Source: Alphaproteobacteria bacterium
GTDB taxonomy: Bacteria; Pseudomonadota; Alphaproteobacteria; Micavibrionales; Micavibrionaceae
Reading direction: 5' to 3'
Assembly (NCBI GenBank): GCA_029880245.1
Contig: JAOUOR010000001.1
Coordinates: 61,157-125,156, forward strand
Length of the DNA stretch: 64,000 bases
Position numbers and translations under genes: made by a program. The notes beneath the pieces are model-generated. The model searched no databases. It worked only from the letters and a program-made list of their open reading frames with translations, and had not been told where the DNA came from. Of the stretch, positions 39,834 through 49,354 are shown in pieces. Numbering within the stretch: position 1 is the stretch's first letter; each line of letters opens with the position of its first letter.

Positions 39834-40250
39834 GTGAGGTATGTTCTTTTAATTTTGGTATTTTATATGGGATTTATATCTGAATCCAAGGCGCAGGAGA
39901 TCACTTCTGAGCCGATATGTTTTGTTGTTCGTAATACTGCTGATTATAAGGTATATGGCAGTTTTGTTACAGATTATTATACAGCAGAAGATGGATCGCG
40001 GGCGCGCCATAGTTCGAATTTTCGTCTTGAGCCCAAAGGGACGCTTCATGAAGAAAAGGGCTATCCACTGGACGCGGCGGAGTTTTGTTCCTACGGACCG
40101 TTTTTTGAGGGTCGCAAGCTGGACATGGTTTTACGGACCCTTATCCCGATTTTCGAATGCAGAACCAGTGTGGAGCTGGGAGAAATCGTGATTAAAGGCC
40201 AAAGAAAACCAGATGATAGCGGTGTTAAAACCTGGGCGGAGTGTTATTAA
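39834..40250 (+). CDS. Hypothetical exported protein with conserved-looking cysteines
   Basis: GTG start, N-terminal signal-like helix, four Cys in the mature part. Confidence 0.7.
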   Translation: MRYVLLILVFYMGFISESKAQEITSEPICFVVRNTADYKVYGSFVTDYYTAEDGSRARHSSNFRLEPKGTLHEEKGYPLDAAEFCSYGPFFEGRKLDMVLRTLIPIFECRTSVELGEIVIKGQRKPDDSGVKTWAECY

Positions 40251-40284
40251 AGCTGCGAGTATTCTTTTGATTGTTAACTACTTT

Positions 40285-40353
40285 CGTCATTACACGCCTT
40301 TAATGCGTGCAATCTATTGTATATGGATTGCACGGATAAACCGTGCAATGACG
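40285..40353. repeat. Double-hairpin intergenic repeat, family C
   Basis: CGTCATTACACGCctttaatGCGTGCAATCtattgtatatGGATTGCACGGataaaCCGTGCAATGACG. Confidence 0.85.
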
Positions 40354-40361
40354 TTAAAGAA

Positions 40362-40580
40362 CTATCGCACATATCCGCAATTTTCAAAAATCCATGAACA
40401 CTCGCCGTCAGCATTGCAAACGCATTTGGCATTTTCCTTTTTACAGCCCAAAGGCGGGATCGGCATAATACCACAGCCCAAACATATACCTTTGGTGGGC
40501 ATGATAAAAAGGGTGGGCAGAAAAGCCAGAGAAAAAATGGACAGAGTATATAATAGCTGTTTGCATTTATTTTGTGTCAT
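40362..40580 (-). CDS. Small exported cysteine-rich protein
   Basis: MTQNKCKQLLYTLSIFSLAFLPTLFIMPTKGICLGCGIMPIPPLGCKKENAKCVCNADGECSWIFENCGYVR: signal-like helix followed by a Cys-rich tail. Confidence 0.6.
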   Translation of the reverse strand: MTQNKCKQLLYTLSIFSLAFLPTLFIMPTKGICLGCGIMPIPPLGCKKENAKCVCNADGECSWIFENCGYVR

Positions 40581-40711
40581 CGTTACTTCGCTCCTCATGT
40601 AGGTTACTACACGTCGTCGCTTGTGCCTTGTCACAAAATAAAGCCAAACAACTATAAAATTTTTCTTTTCAAGGTTTTTCCTTAAAATGATATAACATCA
40701 ATGCTTTAAGC

Positions 40712-41275
40712 TTAACGCTTGATAATTTCTCTTAGCTCTTTGAGCTCCTGTAAAACATCTTGTAGGGCGGCGCGTTGTTCCGGTGATAATTTTTGAGCCA
40801 CAGCCGAATCAGGCATATCGGGATCATCGATTGTTTCTGTTTTTGTCGTTGGTGTTGAGGGAATAGGCGCCTCGCCGTTTTGCTCGCGTAAGGCCACTTC
40901 GACAAGGTTTACGATTTTCTTCTTGCCGACTTCGCGCAAAAGTTTCTGAACGCCTTTAATGGTGTAGCCTTCTGTGTAAAGCAGATAATGGATAGCTTTG
41001 AGCAGGGAAATATCTTCGGGGCGGTAATAACGACGACCACCGCCACGTTTCAGGGGGCGTACTTGTGAGAATTTTGTTTCCCAAAAACGAAGAACATGTT
41101 GCTGTATGTCAAGCTCGTCGGCGACTTCGCTTATGGTGCGGAACGCATTTGTAGCCTTTTTATCATGTCTCGAAATACTTCTACTGGCACCTGCGGCCAT
41201 ATCCGAAGCTGCGCCGTGATTAATCGAAGCTCTTTTTGTTTCGGATAATTGTGCCGTTTTTGATTGCTGACTCAT
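40712..41275 (-). CDS. MerR-family transcriptional regulator
   Basis: [68 protein letters not shown]. Confidence 0.95.
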   Translation of the reverse strand: MSQQSKTAQLSETKRASINHGAASDMAAGASRSISRHDKKATNAFRTISEVADELDIQQHVLRFWETKFSQVRPLKRGGGRRYYRPEDISLLKAIHYLLYTEGYTIKGVQKLLREVGKKKIVNLVEVALREQNGEAPIPSTPTTKTETIDDPDMPDSAVAQKLSPEQRAALQDVLQELKELREIIKR

Positions 41276-41303
41276 CTAACGTCCTTTTTCTAAACAGGAA
41301 TTT

Positions 41304-41606
41304 CTATTTTCTATTATTAATCCGGTCCTTCAAAACATGCGAAGCACGAAATACCAATACCTTACGGGGCATGATAGGTACCTCAACGCCTGTCTTCGGG
41401 TTACGGCCTACGCGTTCACCTTTTTCTCGGATGGTAAAGCTGCCGAAAGACGAAATTTTTACATTCTCGCCTTTGATCAAAGCTTCAGACATTTCGTCTA
41501 ATAGCGATTCTACTAAACTGGACGATTCGTTTCGTGAAAGTCCAACTTCTCTATAGACCGCTTCTGCAAGGTCCGCGCGTGTTATTGTTACGCCACTCAT
41601 AGTCAC
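41304..41606 (-). CDS. ihfA: Integration host factor alpha subunit
   Basis: [71 protein letters not shown]. Confidence 0.95.
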   Translation of the reverse strand: MTMSGVTITRADLAEAVYREVGLSRNESSSLVESLLDEMSEALIKGENVKISSFGSFTIREKGERVGRNPKTGVEVPIMPRKVLVFRASHVLKDRINNRK

Positions 41607-41732
41607 TCTCCATTATTTTCAGATATTGTTACACTAACGTTATTGTAACGCTTCGTCAATCTTGCTGGTGCATATTTAAGGGAAAAAATTGATTCAATTC
41701 AATGGGTAAGGGGAGGTTTTTAAACGCCTGAT

Positions 41733-42698
41733 CTAATAACGGATCAGTGCCGATCCCCATGTTAATCCTCCGCCAAGAGCTTCGAAAAGGACAAGATGAC
41801 CTTTTTTGATATCGCCTTTGGTTACGGCCTCATCAAAGGCCAGAGGAATTGAAGCGGCCGAAGTATTGCCGTGATGATCGACTGTCATCACAACTCTATC
41901 CATTGAAAGGCCGAGTTTTTTAGCGGTTGATTCGATAATGCGGCTATTGGCTTGATGGGGCACCAGCCAGTCTATATCGGAGGCTGTAATATTATTCTCG
42001 CGTAGGGCCTGCTCGACTGCGGCGGCCATAAGGTTAACGGCATTTTTGAAGACTTCGCGTCCCTGCATGATGATATGTCCGCTTTTACCCGTGGAGCTGA
42101 CCCCGCCATCTGTGTAGAGCAAATCAGCCATCCTGCCATCTGCATATAAATGCGTGGAGTAAATGCCTGAATTTCCATCACTTTCTTGGCTTTGCAAGAT
42201 AACTGCTCCGGCGCCATCACCAAACAGGACGCAAGTAGTACGATCTTCCCAGTTTAAAACGGAACTCATTTTTTCTGCCCCTATTACAAGCACATTTTTT
42301 AGCTGGCCGTTTTTTATGAAATTATCGGCGATGCTCAGCGCATAGATAAATCCCGTACATACGGCCTGAACATCAAAGGCAATGCCGGCAGGGATATCAA
42401 GTGCAGCTTGCACTTTGACGGCAACAGCCGGAAATGTCTGGTCGGGGGTAGTGGTTGCGATAATTACGCCGTCAATATCTTCGGGTTTTAAACCTGATCT
42501 TTCCAGAGCCTGACGCGCTGCCGATATGGCCAGATCTGATGTGGTTTCATTTTCAGCGGCGATTCTTCGCTCTTTAATGCCGCTGCGCTGGGAAATCCAT
42601 TCATCCGAGGTATCAACGATTTTTTCCAGATCGCTATTGGTCATAACCCTTTTAGGGAGGTAACTTCCGGTGGAAATAATATGTGAGCGCAGTGGCAT
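41733..42698 (-). CDS. fabH: Beta-ketoacyl-ACP synthase III
   Basis: STGSYLPKRVMTNSDLEKIVDTSDEWI, VQAVCTGFIYALSIAD (active Cys), GNTSAASIPLA. Confidence 0.97.
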   Translation of the reverse strand: MPLRSHIISTGSYLPKRVMTNSDLEKIVDTSDEWISQRSGIKERRIAAENETTSDLAISAARQALERSGLKPEDIDGVIIATTTPDQTFPAVAVKVQAALDIPAGIAFDVQAVCTGFIYALSIADNFIKNGQLKNVLVIGAEKMSSVLNWEDRTTCVLFGDGAGAVILQSQESDGNSGIYSTHLYADGRMADLLYTDGGVSSTGKSGHIIMQGREVFKNAVNLMAAAVEQALRENNITASDIDWLVPHQANSRIIESTAKKLGLSMDRVVMTVDHHGNTSAASIPLAFDEAVTKGDIKKGHLVLFEALGGGLTWGSALIRY

Positions 42699-42728
42699 GA
42701 TGTTTGTGAGCCTTTACTTAAAAATGAA

Positions 42729-43793
42729 TCAGTTACCGGATGATAGGAAACTTTCCTGACTGGTCAAGTGGCTAATCTCCTGTGCCACATGTTCGATATA
42801 ACCAAGGCGGGCTAAACGCACGGCTTTGATCACGGCATGGGAAAAGGACAGAGCGTCCGCACCCCCATGACTTTTGATGCAAATTCCGTTCAGCCCCAAA
42901 AATACGCCGCCATTATAAAGACGGGGGTCAGTTTGCCGTTTAAGTTTACGTAAGGAGAAAAATGCGAATAGGCCGCCTAACATAGCCAATGGATTAGAAG
43001 TAAAGGCATCATTGATGTAGTGTTTGATATATTTGCCAACACCTTCTGCTGTTTTCAGGGCTACATTACCTGCATATCCGTCGCAGACAATGACATCGAC
43101 TGTGCCTTTGGTGATGTCATCGCCTTCTACAAAGCCGTAATACTCACCGGGGAAATCCACGCGGGAGAGAATCTCGGCAGCGCCGCGAATATGTTCCGGC
43201 CCTTTCATATCCTCAGAGCCAATATTAAGGAGACCGACAGAGGGTTTGGTATCTTCCATCTTATTATAGGCTCGCGCAAATATGCTGCCCAAAATAGCGA
43301 ATTGCACAAGGTTTTCCGAATCAACAATCAAATTGGCCCCAAGATCCAGCATGATGCTGTCTTTTGCAAGGCCGGGCATGACAGAAGCGATTGCGGGACG
43401 GTGGACTCCTATGGATGTTTTCAAAACCATTTTTGATAAAGCCATGAGCGCGCCTGTATTACCCGCCGAGACTATGGCTGCGGCTTCTTTGTTTTTGACG
43501 GCTTCAATGGCAAGGCGCATGCTTGTGTCTTTGCTGTTACGAAGGGCATTAGATGGTTTTTCATCGTTTTTAACCATTTTATCCGTATGACGGATCTCAC
43601 AAGCCCCTGCCAATGATTTGTATTTGTGCAAATGAGGTTTGATTTTTTCCTCGTCACCAAATATCAGGAAAAACACGTCGGGACGTCCCTGTATAACCAG
43701 ACCCAGCGCCGGAATAATCTCCGCCGGCCCGAAATCTCCGCCCATAGCATCAATGGCGATGACAATTTTTTCACTGTTTTCCAGATCGGACAC
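42729..43793 (-). CDS. plsX: Phosphate acyltransferase PlsX
   Basis: IAIDAMGGDFGPAEIIPAL; VSAGNTGALMALSK; DGYAGNVALKTAEG. Confidence 0.97.
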   Translation of the reverse strand: MSDLENSEKIVIAIDAMGGDFGPAEIIPALGLVIQGRPDVFFLIFGDEEKIKPHLHKYKSLAGACEIRHTDKMVKNDEKPSNALRNSKDTSMRLAIEAVKNKEAAAIVSAGNTGALMALSKMVLKTSIGVHRPAIASVMPGLAKDSIMLDLGANLIVDSENLVQFAILGSIFARAYNKMEDTKPSVGLLNIGSEDMKGPEHIRGAAEILSRVDFPGEYYGFVEGDDITKGTVDVIVCDGYAGNVALKTAEGVGKYIKHYINDAFTSNPLAMLGGLFAFFSLRKLKRQTDPRLYNGGVFLGLNGICIKSHGGADALSFSHAVIKAVRLARLGYIEHVAQEISHLTSQESFLSSGN

Positions 43794-43922
43794 TATTAAA
43801 CATCCTTAAATTTATGTTCGGGCTTTATAAAAAACAAGGTCCGCATATTATGTATACGGACCTGCTAATATTTCACTCAAAAACAGAATTACACCCTTAG
43901 TAATCTGTGTATCAGTCTTTAC

Positions 43923-44099
43923 TTATTGTTCTGCAATAACCTGACGGCCTTTATACGTGCCTGTTTTCAGGTCAATATGGTGGCGGCGCACAGGCTCGCC
44001 AGTGTTTTGGTCTTCGACCCAGTTTTCAGTGCCAAGAGCATGATGCGAACGGCGCATGTTGCGCTTGGATTTTGTTGTTTTTCTCTTTGGTACAGCCAT
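43923..44099 (-). CDS. rpmF: 50S ribosomal protein L32
   Basis: Manual minus-strand translation: [58 protein letters not shown] (58 aa; below the ORF track's apparent length cut-off). Upstream of plsX as expected. Confidence 0.97.
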   Translation of the reverse strand: MAVPKRKTTKSKRNMRRSHHALGTENWVEDQNTGEPVRRHHIDLKTGTYKGRQVIAEQ

Positions 44100-44180
44100 G
44101 ACTTTTCGTCCTTTAATAAACTTTCGTGTTGAGGGGTTTAACGAAAAAATAAGGGAGATGCAAGTAATTTATTGCGATTT

Positions 44181-44260
44181 TTGTTATTCTGATCAAGCGA
44201 AGCGCATGGAGGAATCTGATATTTAACAAAAAGATTCCTCGACTTCGCTTGGAATGACAA
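44181..44260. repeat. Intergenic repeat, family B
   Basis: TTATTCtgatcaagcgaagcgcatGGAGGAATCT...AGATTCCTCgacttcgcttGGAATGACAA. Confidence 0.8.
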
Positions 44261-44271
44261 AGTCCTTACTT

Positions 44272-46407
44272 TTACCCATTCGCCTCTTTTTTCTCATCCT
44301 GCTCAATAGTTTCGCCGGTTTCCTGATCCACACGCTTCATGGAAAGCTTAATTTTACCGCGATCATCAATGCCGACAAGAAGGACTTTCACGTTGTCACC
44401 TTCATTAACGACATCTGTTGTTTTAGCAACGCGGTGATCAGCAAGTTCGGAAATATGGACAAGGCCGTCTTTGGCGCCCATAAAGTTTACAAAAGCACCG
44501 AAATCAACGCATTTCACGACTTTACCGTCATAGACTTTTCCGACTTCCGGCTCGTCTGTGATGTTGCGGATCATCTTCACGGCTTTTTCGATATTCTCCG
44601 CATTTGTTGCCGCAACTTTGACTGTGCCGTCATCTTCGATGTCGATCTTGGTTTCGGTCAGCTCGATAATCTCGCGGATAACCTTACCGCCTGTGCCGAT
44701 AACTTCACGGATTTTGTCCGTTGGAATAGTCAGGGTTACAATCTGCGGCGCATTGGCATTTAGCTCGCTTCTGGCTTCGGACAGGGCTTTGGCCATTTCA
44801 CCAAGAATATGGATACGACCGTCTTTGGCCTGAGCCAAAGCTGTTTTCATGATGTCTTCAGTAATCGAGGTGATCTTGATATCCATCTGAAGGGCTGTGA
44901 TTCCTTTTTCCGTTCCGGCAACTTTGAAATCCATATCGCCAAGGTGATCTTCATCACCAAGGATGTCTGTTAGAACAGCAAAGTCCTTGTCTTCCTTGAT
45001 CAAACCCATGGCAATACCGGCAATTGGTCTTGGCAAAGGAACACCGGCATCCATGAGAGCCAGAGATGTTCCGCAGACCGTTGCCATAGAAGAAGAGCCA
45101 TTGGATTCGGTGATTTCGGATACTGAGCGCATTGTGTAGGGGAATTCTTCTACTGAGGGCAGAAGCGGATTAATCGCGCGCCACGCCAATTTTCCATGAC
45201 CGATTTCACGGCGGCCCGGAGGACCCATACGGCCTGCTTCACCGACCGAATATGGCGGGAAGTTATAGTGTAGCAAGAAGCGCTCTTTATATTCGCCTTC
45301 CAGAGCGTCAATAATTTGTTCATCCTGACCTGTACCAAGTGTGGCTACGACCAGGGCTTGTGTTTCGCCGCGTGTGAACAAGCAAGAGCCATGTGTTCTT
45401 GGCAAAATGCCGACTTCGGCAACGATCGGGCGGACAGTTTTAGTATCGCGCTCGTCAATACGTTTGCCTGTTTTCAGGATTGATCCGCGCACAACATCGG
45501 ATTCCAAAGATTTGAAGGCCGAAGTAATGACGGCCTGATTCAAGCCGTTTTCTTCATCCAGAAATTCAGCCACAGCCGCGTCTCGCGCTTCCGATACAGC
45601 CGCTTGACGTTCCATTTTATCTGTAAGACTGTAGGCTTTGGCAACCTGACCTTCGTATTTCTTTTTCAGGGACTCGGACATCTTTGTGATGTTTTCCGGT
45701 GTTTCCGGTACATCCCAAGGGTCTTTGGCACACATCTCTGCCAGATCGATAATGCCGTCAATGACAGGTTGGAAAGCTTTCCAGCCTTCCATTACTGCGC
45801 CAAGCATGATCTCTTCGGTGAGTTCGCTGGCTTCGGATTCAACCATCAAAACGCCTTCTTTTGTTCCGGCAACGACCAGATTAAGATCAGTCTCTTCGAC
45901 TTCGTACATTGGCGGGTTGATCAGATATTTGCCGTCTTTATAAGAAACGCGCGCGCCGCCAATCGGCCCCATAAAAGGAATGCCGGAAATAGTTAACGCT
46001 GCCGAGCAGCCGATCATGGCAATCATATCCGGATCATTTTCAAGATCGTGCGATACCACAGTTGCAACAACCTGAACTTCATTTAAGAAGTTTTTCGGGA
46101 AAAGCGGGCGAATCGGACGGTCGATCAAACGGGAGGTCAGTGTCTCTTTTTCGGAAGGTCTGGCTTCACGCTTGAAAAAGCCGCCTGGAATCTTGCCTGC
46201 GGCATAGGTTTTTTCCTGATAATGAACGGATAGGGGGAAGAAATCCTGACCTTCCTTTATGCTTTTTGCTGCTGTGACACAGCACAGCACGCTTGTTTCG
46301 CCAATAGTGGCGAGTACAGCGCCGTCAGCCTGACGCGCTATTTTTCCTGTTTCGAGGGTCAGTTTCTGGCCTGCGAAATCAATTTCTTTTCTATAAACAT
46401 TAAACAT
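44272..46407 (-). CDS. pnp: Polyribonucleotide nucleotidyltransferase
   Basis: 711 aa with RNase PH, KH ([20 protein letters not shown]) and S1 ([33 protein letters not shown]) domains. Confidence 0.98.
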   Translation of the reverse strand: MFNVYRKEIDFAGQKLTLETGKIARQADGAVLATIGETSVLCCVTAAKSIKEGQDFFPLSVHYQEKTYAAGKIPGGFFKREARPSEKETLTSRLIDRPIRPLFPKNFLNEVQVVATVVSHDLENDPDMIAMIGCSAALTISGIPFMGPIGGARVSYKDGKYLINPPMYEVEETDLNLVVAGTKEGVLMVESEASELTEEIMLGAVMEGWKAFQPVIDGIIDLAEMCAKDPWDVPETPENITKMSESLKKKYEGQVAKAYSLTDKMERQAAVSEARDAAVAEFLDEENGLNQAVITSAFKSLESDVVRGSILKTGKRIDERDTKTVRPIVAEVGILPRTHGSCLFTRGETQALVVATLGTGQDEQIIDALEGEYKERFLLHYNFPPYSVGEAGRMGPPGRREIGHGKLAWRAINPLLPSVEEFPYTMRSVSEITESNGSSSMATVCGTSLALMDAGVPLPRPIAGIAMGLIKEDKDFAVLTDILGDEDHLGDMDFKVAGTEKGITALQMDIKITSITEDIMKTALAQAKDGRIHILGEMAKALSEARSELNANAPQIVTLTIPTDKIREVIGTGGKVIREIIELTETKIDIEDDGTVKVAATNAENIEKAVKMIRNITDEPEVGKVYDGKVVKCVDFGAFVNFMGAKDGLVHISELADHRVAKTTDVVNEGDNVKVLLVGIDDRGKIKLSMKRVDQETGETIEQDEKKEANG

Positions 46408-46445
46408 TCAAATATTTTCCTTATTTATATTTGTAATTATACAAA

Positions 46446-46469
46446 CCGGTTTGTCCCGTGACAAACCGG
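46446..46469. promoter_or_regulatory. Perfect hairpin in pnp 5' region
   Basis: CCGGTTTGTC-ccgt-GACAAACCGG, 10-bp perfect stem 39 bp upstream of the pnp start. Confidence 0.6.
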
Positions 46470-46499
46470 ATAACTCATATTCATCAAAGCTCTTTCGGG

Positions 46500-46573
46500 G
46501 AGGTCTTCGGTGGACTGTTAAAAGCAGTTGATCTTATATTTCAGATGCTTTTAATGGTCAACCGCGAGGCCTC
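46500..46573 (+). promoter_or_regulatory. Long hairpin in pnp/gpmI divergent intergenic region
   Basis: GAGGTCTTCGGTGGACTGTTAAAAGCA (46500-46526) pairs with TGCTTTTAATGGTCAACCGCGAGGCCTC (46546-46573); pairing is better as + strand RNA (G-U pairs). Confidence 0.65.
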
Positions 46574-46606
46574 TTGCTTTAAAAAGCTTAACAAACAGGA
46601 ATAGAC

Positions 46607-46663
46607 ATGGCATTATCCGCCGCAAATGTCAAAAAGAATATAAATTTATGGAATAAATCATGA
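46607..46663 (+). CDS. Candidate 18-codon leader ORF overlapping gpmI start
   Basis: ATG with AGGA 6 nt upstream encodes MALSAANVKKNINLWNKS; its TGA (46661-46663) overlaps the gpmI ATG (46660-46662). Confidence 0.45.
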   Translation: MALSAANVKKNINLWNKS

Positions 46664-48192
46664 GTCAAAAAAAGAAACCGGTCGTGTTATGCATCCTTGA
46701 TGGATGGGGAATTGGTGATGGCGGCGAGTATGATGCGATCGCTTCGGCCGATACGCCGAATTTTGATTCTCTGATGGCTAAATATCCGAATACAACGCTT
46801 ACGACGTTCGGGCTTCAAGTGGGATTGCCGGAAGGGCAGATGGGTAATTCCGAGGTCGGGCATATGAATATCGGAGCAGGGCGCATCGTCATGCAGTTCC
46901 TGCCGCGCATTGATAAGGCTTTTGCCGATGGGGATGTGGCTCGGGATGAAAAGCTTATTTCTTTGGCGGCAGAGCTTAAAGCTTCGGGGAAAGCCTGTCA
47001 TATTGCGGGGCTTCTTTCCGATGGCGGCGTGCATGCCCATATGGACCATATAGTTAAACTTGCGCAGATTATGGTGGATCACGGGGTGCGCGTGCATATC
47101 CACGCCTTTACCGATGGGCGCGATACACCGCCCGAAAGCGGAGGGGATTACCTTTCCAGAACTCTTACGGCTATTAAAGGGCAGGATATGATTTTGCTGT
47201 CCACGATCTGTGGGCGCTATTATGCGATGGACCGCGATAAGAGATGGGAGAGAGTGCAGCGTGCCTATGATGCGCTTGTCTTGGGGAAGGGGGATCAGTA
47301 CAGCAAAGATGTGTTCCGCGCGATACAAGGTTCTTATAAGGGCGGGGTTACGGATGAATTTGTCGAGCCTGTGATCTTGCATGGCTATAAGGGGATGGAA
47401 GAGGGCGATGCGTTGATTTTTGCCAACTTCCGGAGCGACCGTGCGCGCGAGTTGTGTCAGGCGTTGCTACTGGACGAGTTTGATGGGTTCAAGCGCGAAG
47501 GCGGCAAGCCAAAGCTTTCCAAAGCTATTGCGATGGTTGAGTATTCCGACGAGTTGAACGAGGTGATGGAGATTCTCTTTCCGCCGATCAAGCATAAGAA
47601 TATCCTTGGTAAGGTGGTTTCAAAGGCTGGTCTTAAGCAAGTGCGCATGGCGGAAACCGAGAAATACCCGCATGTGACTTTCTTTTTTAATTGCGGGCGT
47701 GAGGTTCCTTATGACGGGGAAGAGCGCATTTTAGTGCCCTCGCCGAAGGTCGCAACCTATGATCTGCAGCCGGAAATGTCCGCGCCGGAGCTTTCGGAGA
47801 AGCTTTTGGCGGCCATCGAAAGTGATGCTTTTGATATGGTTATTGTGAATTTTGCCAATACGGATATGGTGGGGCATACAGGATCCATTGCGGCGGCGCG
47901 TCAGGCAGCGGAAACAGTAGATTTAACGCTGGGCAAGCTTGAGAAGCTGGTGCTGGAAAAAGGCGGGGTTCTGTTTGTGACGGCGGATCACGGCAATGCC
48001 GATCAGATGTTTGATCCCAAAACCAACGGCCCGCATACCGCGCATACGATGAATCCTGTTCCCTTTATTGTGGTGGGTGCAGGGGATGTCTCTGTGAGAC
48101 CCGGCAAGCTCGCCGATATCGCGCCGACAATGCTGCGGTTTTTGGGTCTTGAGAAACCCGAAGAGATGGACGGGGAATCTTTGGTGGGGTAA
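46660..48192 (+). CDS. gpmI: 2,3-bisphosphoglycerate-independent phosphoglycerate mutase
   Basis: VVLCILDGWGIGDGGEYDAI, GNSEVGHMNIGAGRIVMQ, VTADHGNADQM; 510 aa. Confidence 0.98.
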   Translation: MSQKKKPVVLCILDGWGIGDGGEYDAIASADTPNFDSLMAKYPNTTLTTFGLQVGLPEGQMGNSEVGHMNIGAGRIVMQFLPRIDKAFADGDVARDEKLISLAAELKASGKACHIAGLLSDGGVHAHMDHIVKLAQIMVDHGVRVHIHAFTDGRDTPPESGGDYLSRTLTAIKGQDMILLSTICGRYYAMDRDKRWERVQRAYDALVLGKGDQYSKDVFRAIQGSYKGGVTDEFVEPVILHGYKGMEEGDALIFANFRSDRARELCQALLLDEFDGFKREGGKPKLSKAIAMVEYSDELNEVMEILFPPIKHKNILGKVVSKAGLKQVRMAETEKYPHVTFFFNCGREVPYDGEERILVPSPKVATYDLQPEMSAPELSEKLLAAIESDAFDMVIVNFANTDMVGHTGSIAAARQAAETVDLTLGKLEKLVLEKGGVLFVTADHGNADQMFDPKTNGPHTAHTMNPVPFIVVGAGDVSVRPGKLADIAPTMLRFLGLEKPEEMDGESLVG

Positions 48193-48200
48193 TAACTTCT

Positions 48201-48270
48201 TGTCATCCCCGCGAAAGCGGGGATCTGGTGAGTAAGGTAAAGAGATTCCTGCTTATGCAGGGATGACAGT
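48201..48270. repeat. Double-hairpin intergenic repeat, family A
   Basis: Near-identical copy of 15271-15340. Confidence 0.9.
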
Positions 48271-48359
48271 CTTTGTTTTTCACCACTAAGTCGCTTACAC
48301 AGATCTCTCCACTTTGGTCGAGATGACAGGGAGGTGACGTTATTATTTTCCTATAGTTA

Positions 48360-49199
48360 CTATCCAATTGCCTCAACGGCTTGGCGTGTGATATCCGATT
48401 TATTGAGCGTATAATAATGAATATGCGCCACGCCGTTTTTCACGAGGTCCTCGGTCTGGGAGACGAGCAGGTCGATGGCGACTTTGCGGGCTTCTTCGGG
48501 TTTGTCTTCCAGCCCTGCAAATTTTTCGTGTAGCCAGTCCGGCACATTGGCCTCGCATCTTTTGGCAAAGTTGCACATGGATTTGAAATCATGGATCGGC
48601 AATATACCGGGGCATACAGGCATTTTTATTCCTGCGGCTTCACATTTTTCAACAAAGTTGTAATAGATATCATTATCAAAGAAAAACTGCGTCAGGCCGC
48701 GATGCGCGCCCGCATCACATTTAAGCTTGAGCGCGCGGATATCATCTGCTAAAGAGCCTGAGTCGGGATGCTTTTCGGGATAGGCACCGACAGAGATTTC
48801 AAAATCATGCCAGCCAAGCAGCCCTTCGACGAAGTCGGAAGTGTATTGAAAATAATCGCCGTCATTATCCAGCGGCCATTGAAGGTCGGCGGGCATATCT
48901 CCCCTCAGGGCGACAATATGTTTTACGCCCTTATCCCACAGCCCGTCTGTGTAGTCCTTCAAATCTTGCTTGGTGGTATTTAAAAACGTCAAATGAGAGC
49001 CGATCGGGATATCCGTCATGCCCATTTTTTTGGAGATCGTATCAATCGTGCCATCCTTGGTCGAGCCGCCCGCGCCATAGGTTACGGTCATGAATTTCGG
49101 GCCTAGATCGATAAGCTCTGGAACGGCTTCCCATAGGCTTTCAGCGGCTTTTTCGGTTTTTGGCGGGAAGAATTCAAAGGAAAATGTTGGTGTGCTCAC
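48360..49199 (-). CDS. metF: Methylenetetrahydrofolate reductase
   Basis: FSFEFFPPKTEKAAESLW, MTVTYGAGGSTKDGT, HIVALRGDMP. Confidence 0.96.
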   Translation of the reverse strand: MSTPTFSFEFFPPKTEKAAESLWEAVPELIDLGPKFMTVTYGAGGSTKDGTIDTISKKMGMTDIPIGSHLTFLNTTKQDLKDYTDGLWDKGVKHIVALRGDMPADLQWPLDNDGDYFQYTSDFVEGLLGWHDFEISVGAYPEKHPDSGSLADDIRALKLKCDAGAHRGLTQFFFDNDIYYNFVEKCEAAGIKMPVCPGILPIHDFKSMCNFAKRCEANVPDWLHEKFAGLEDKPEEARKVAIDLLVSQTEDLVKNGVAHIHYYTLNKSDITRQAVEAIG

Positions 49200-49354
49200 G
49201 GGCGCTTACTCCGGCATTGTTGATTTAAATGAAATGTCATCATGGGAAAGCCGAATGCGTTTGTAAACACAAAAGTGAACTTAGGCCATTGTCAGCGCGC
49301 CTGTGCCATTGTAAACCATTAAATAACGTCACATTTAACAGTATTAGAGATTCT

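Noticed and set aside
40213-40602. 129-aa plus-strand ORF
   Set aside because: Runs through a family C repeat and is antisense to the more plausible exported Cys-rich ORF.
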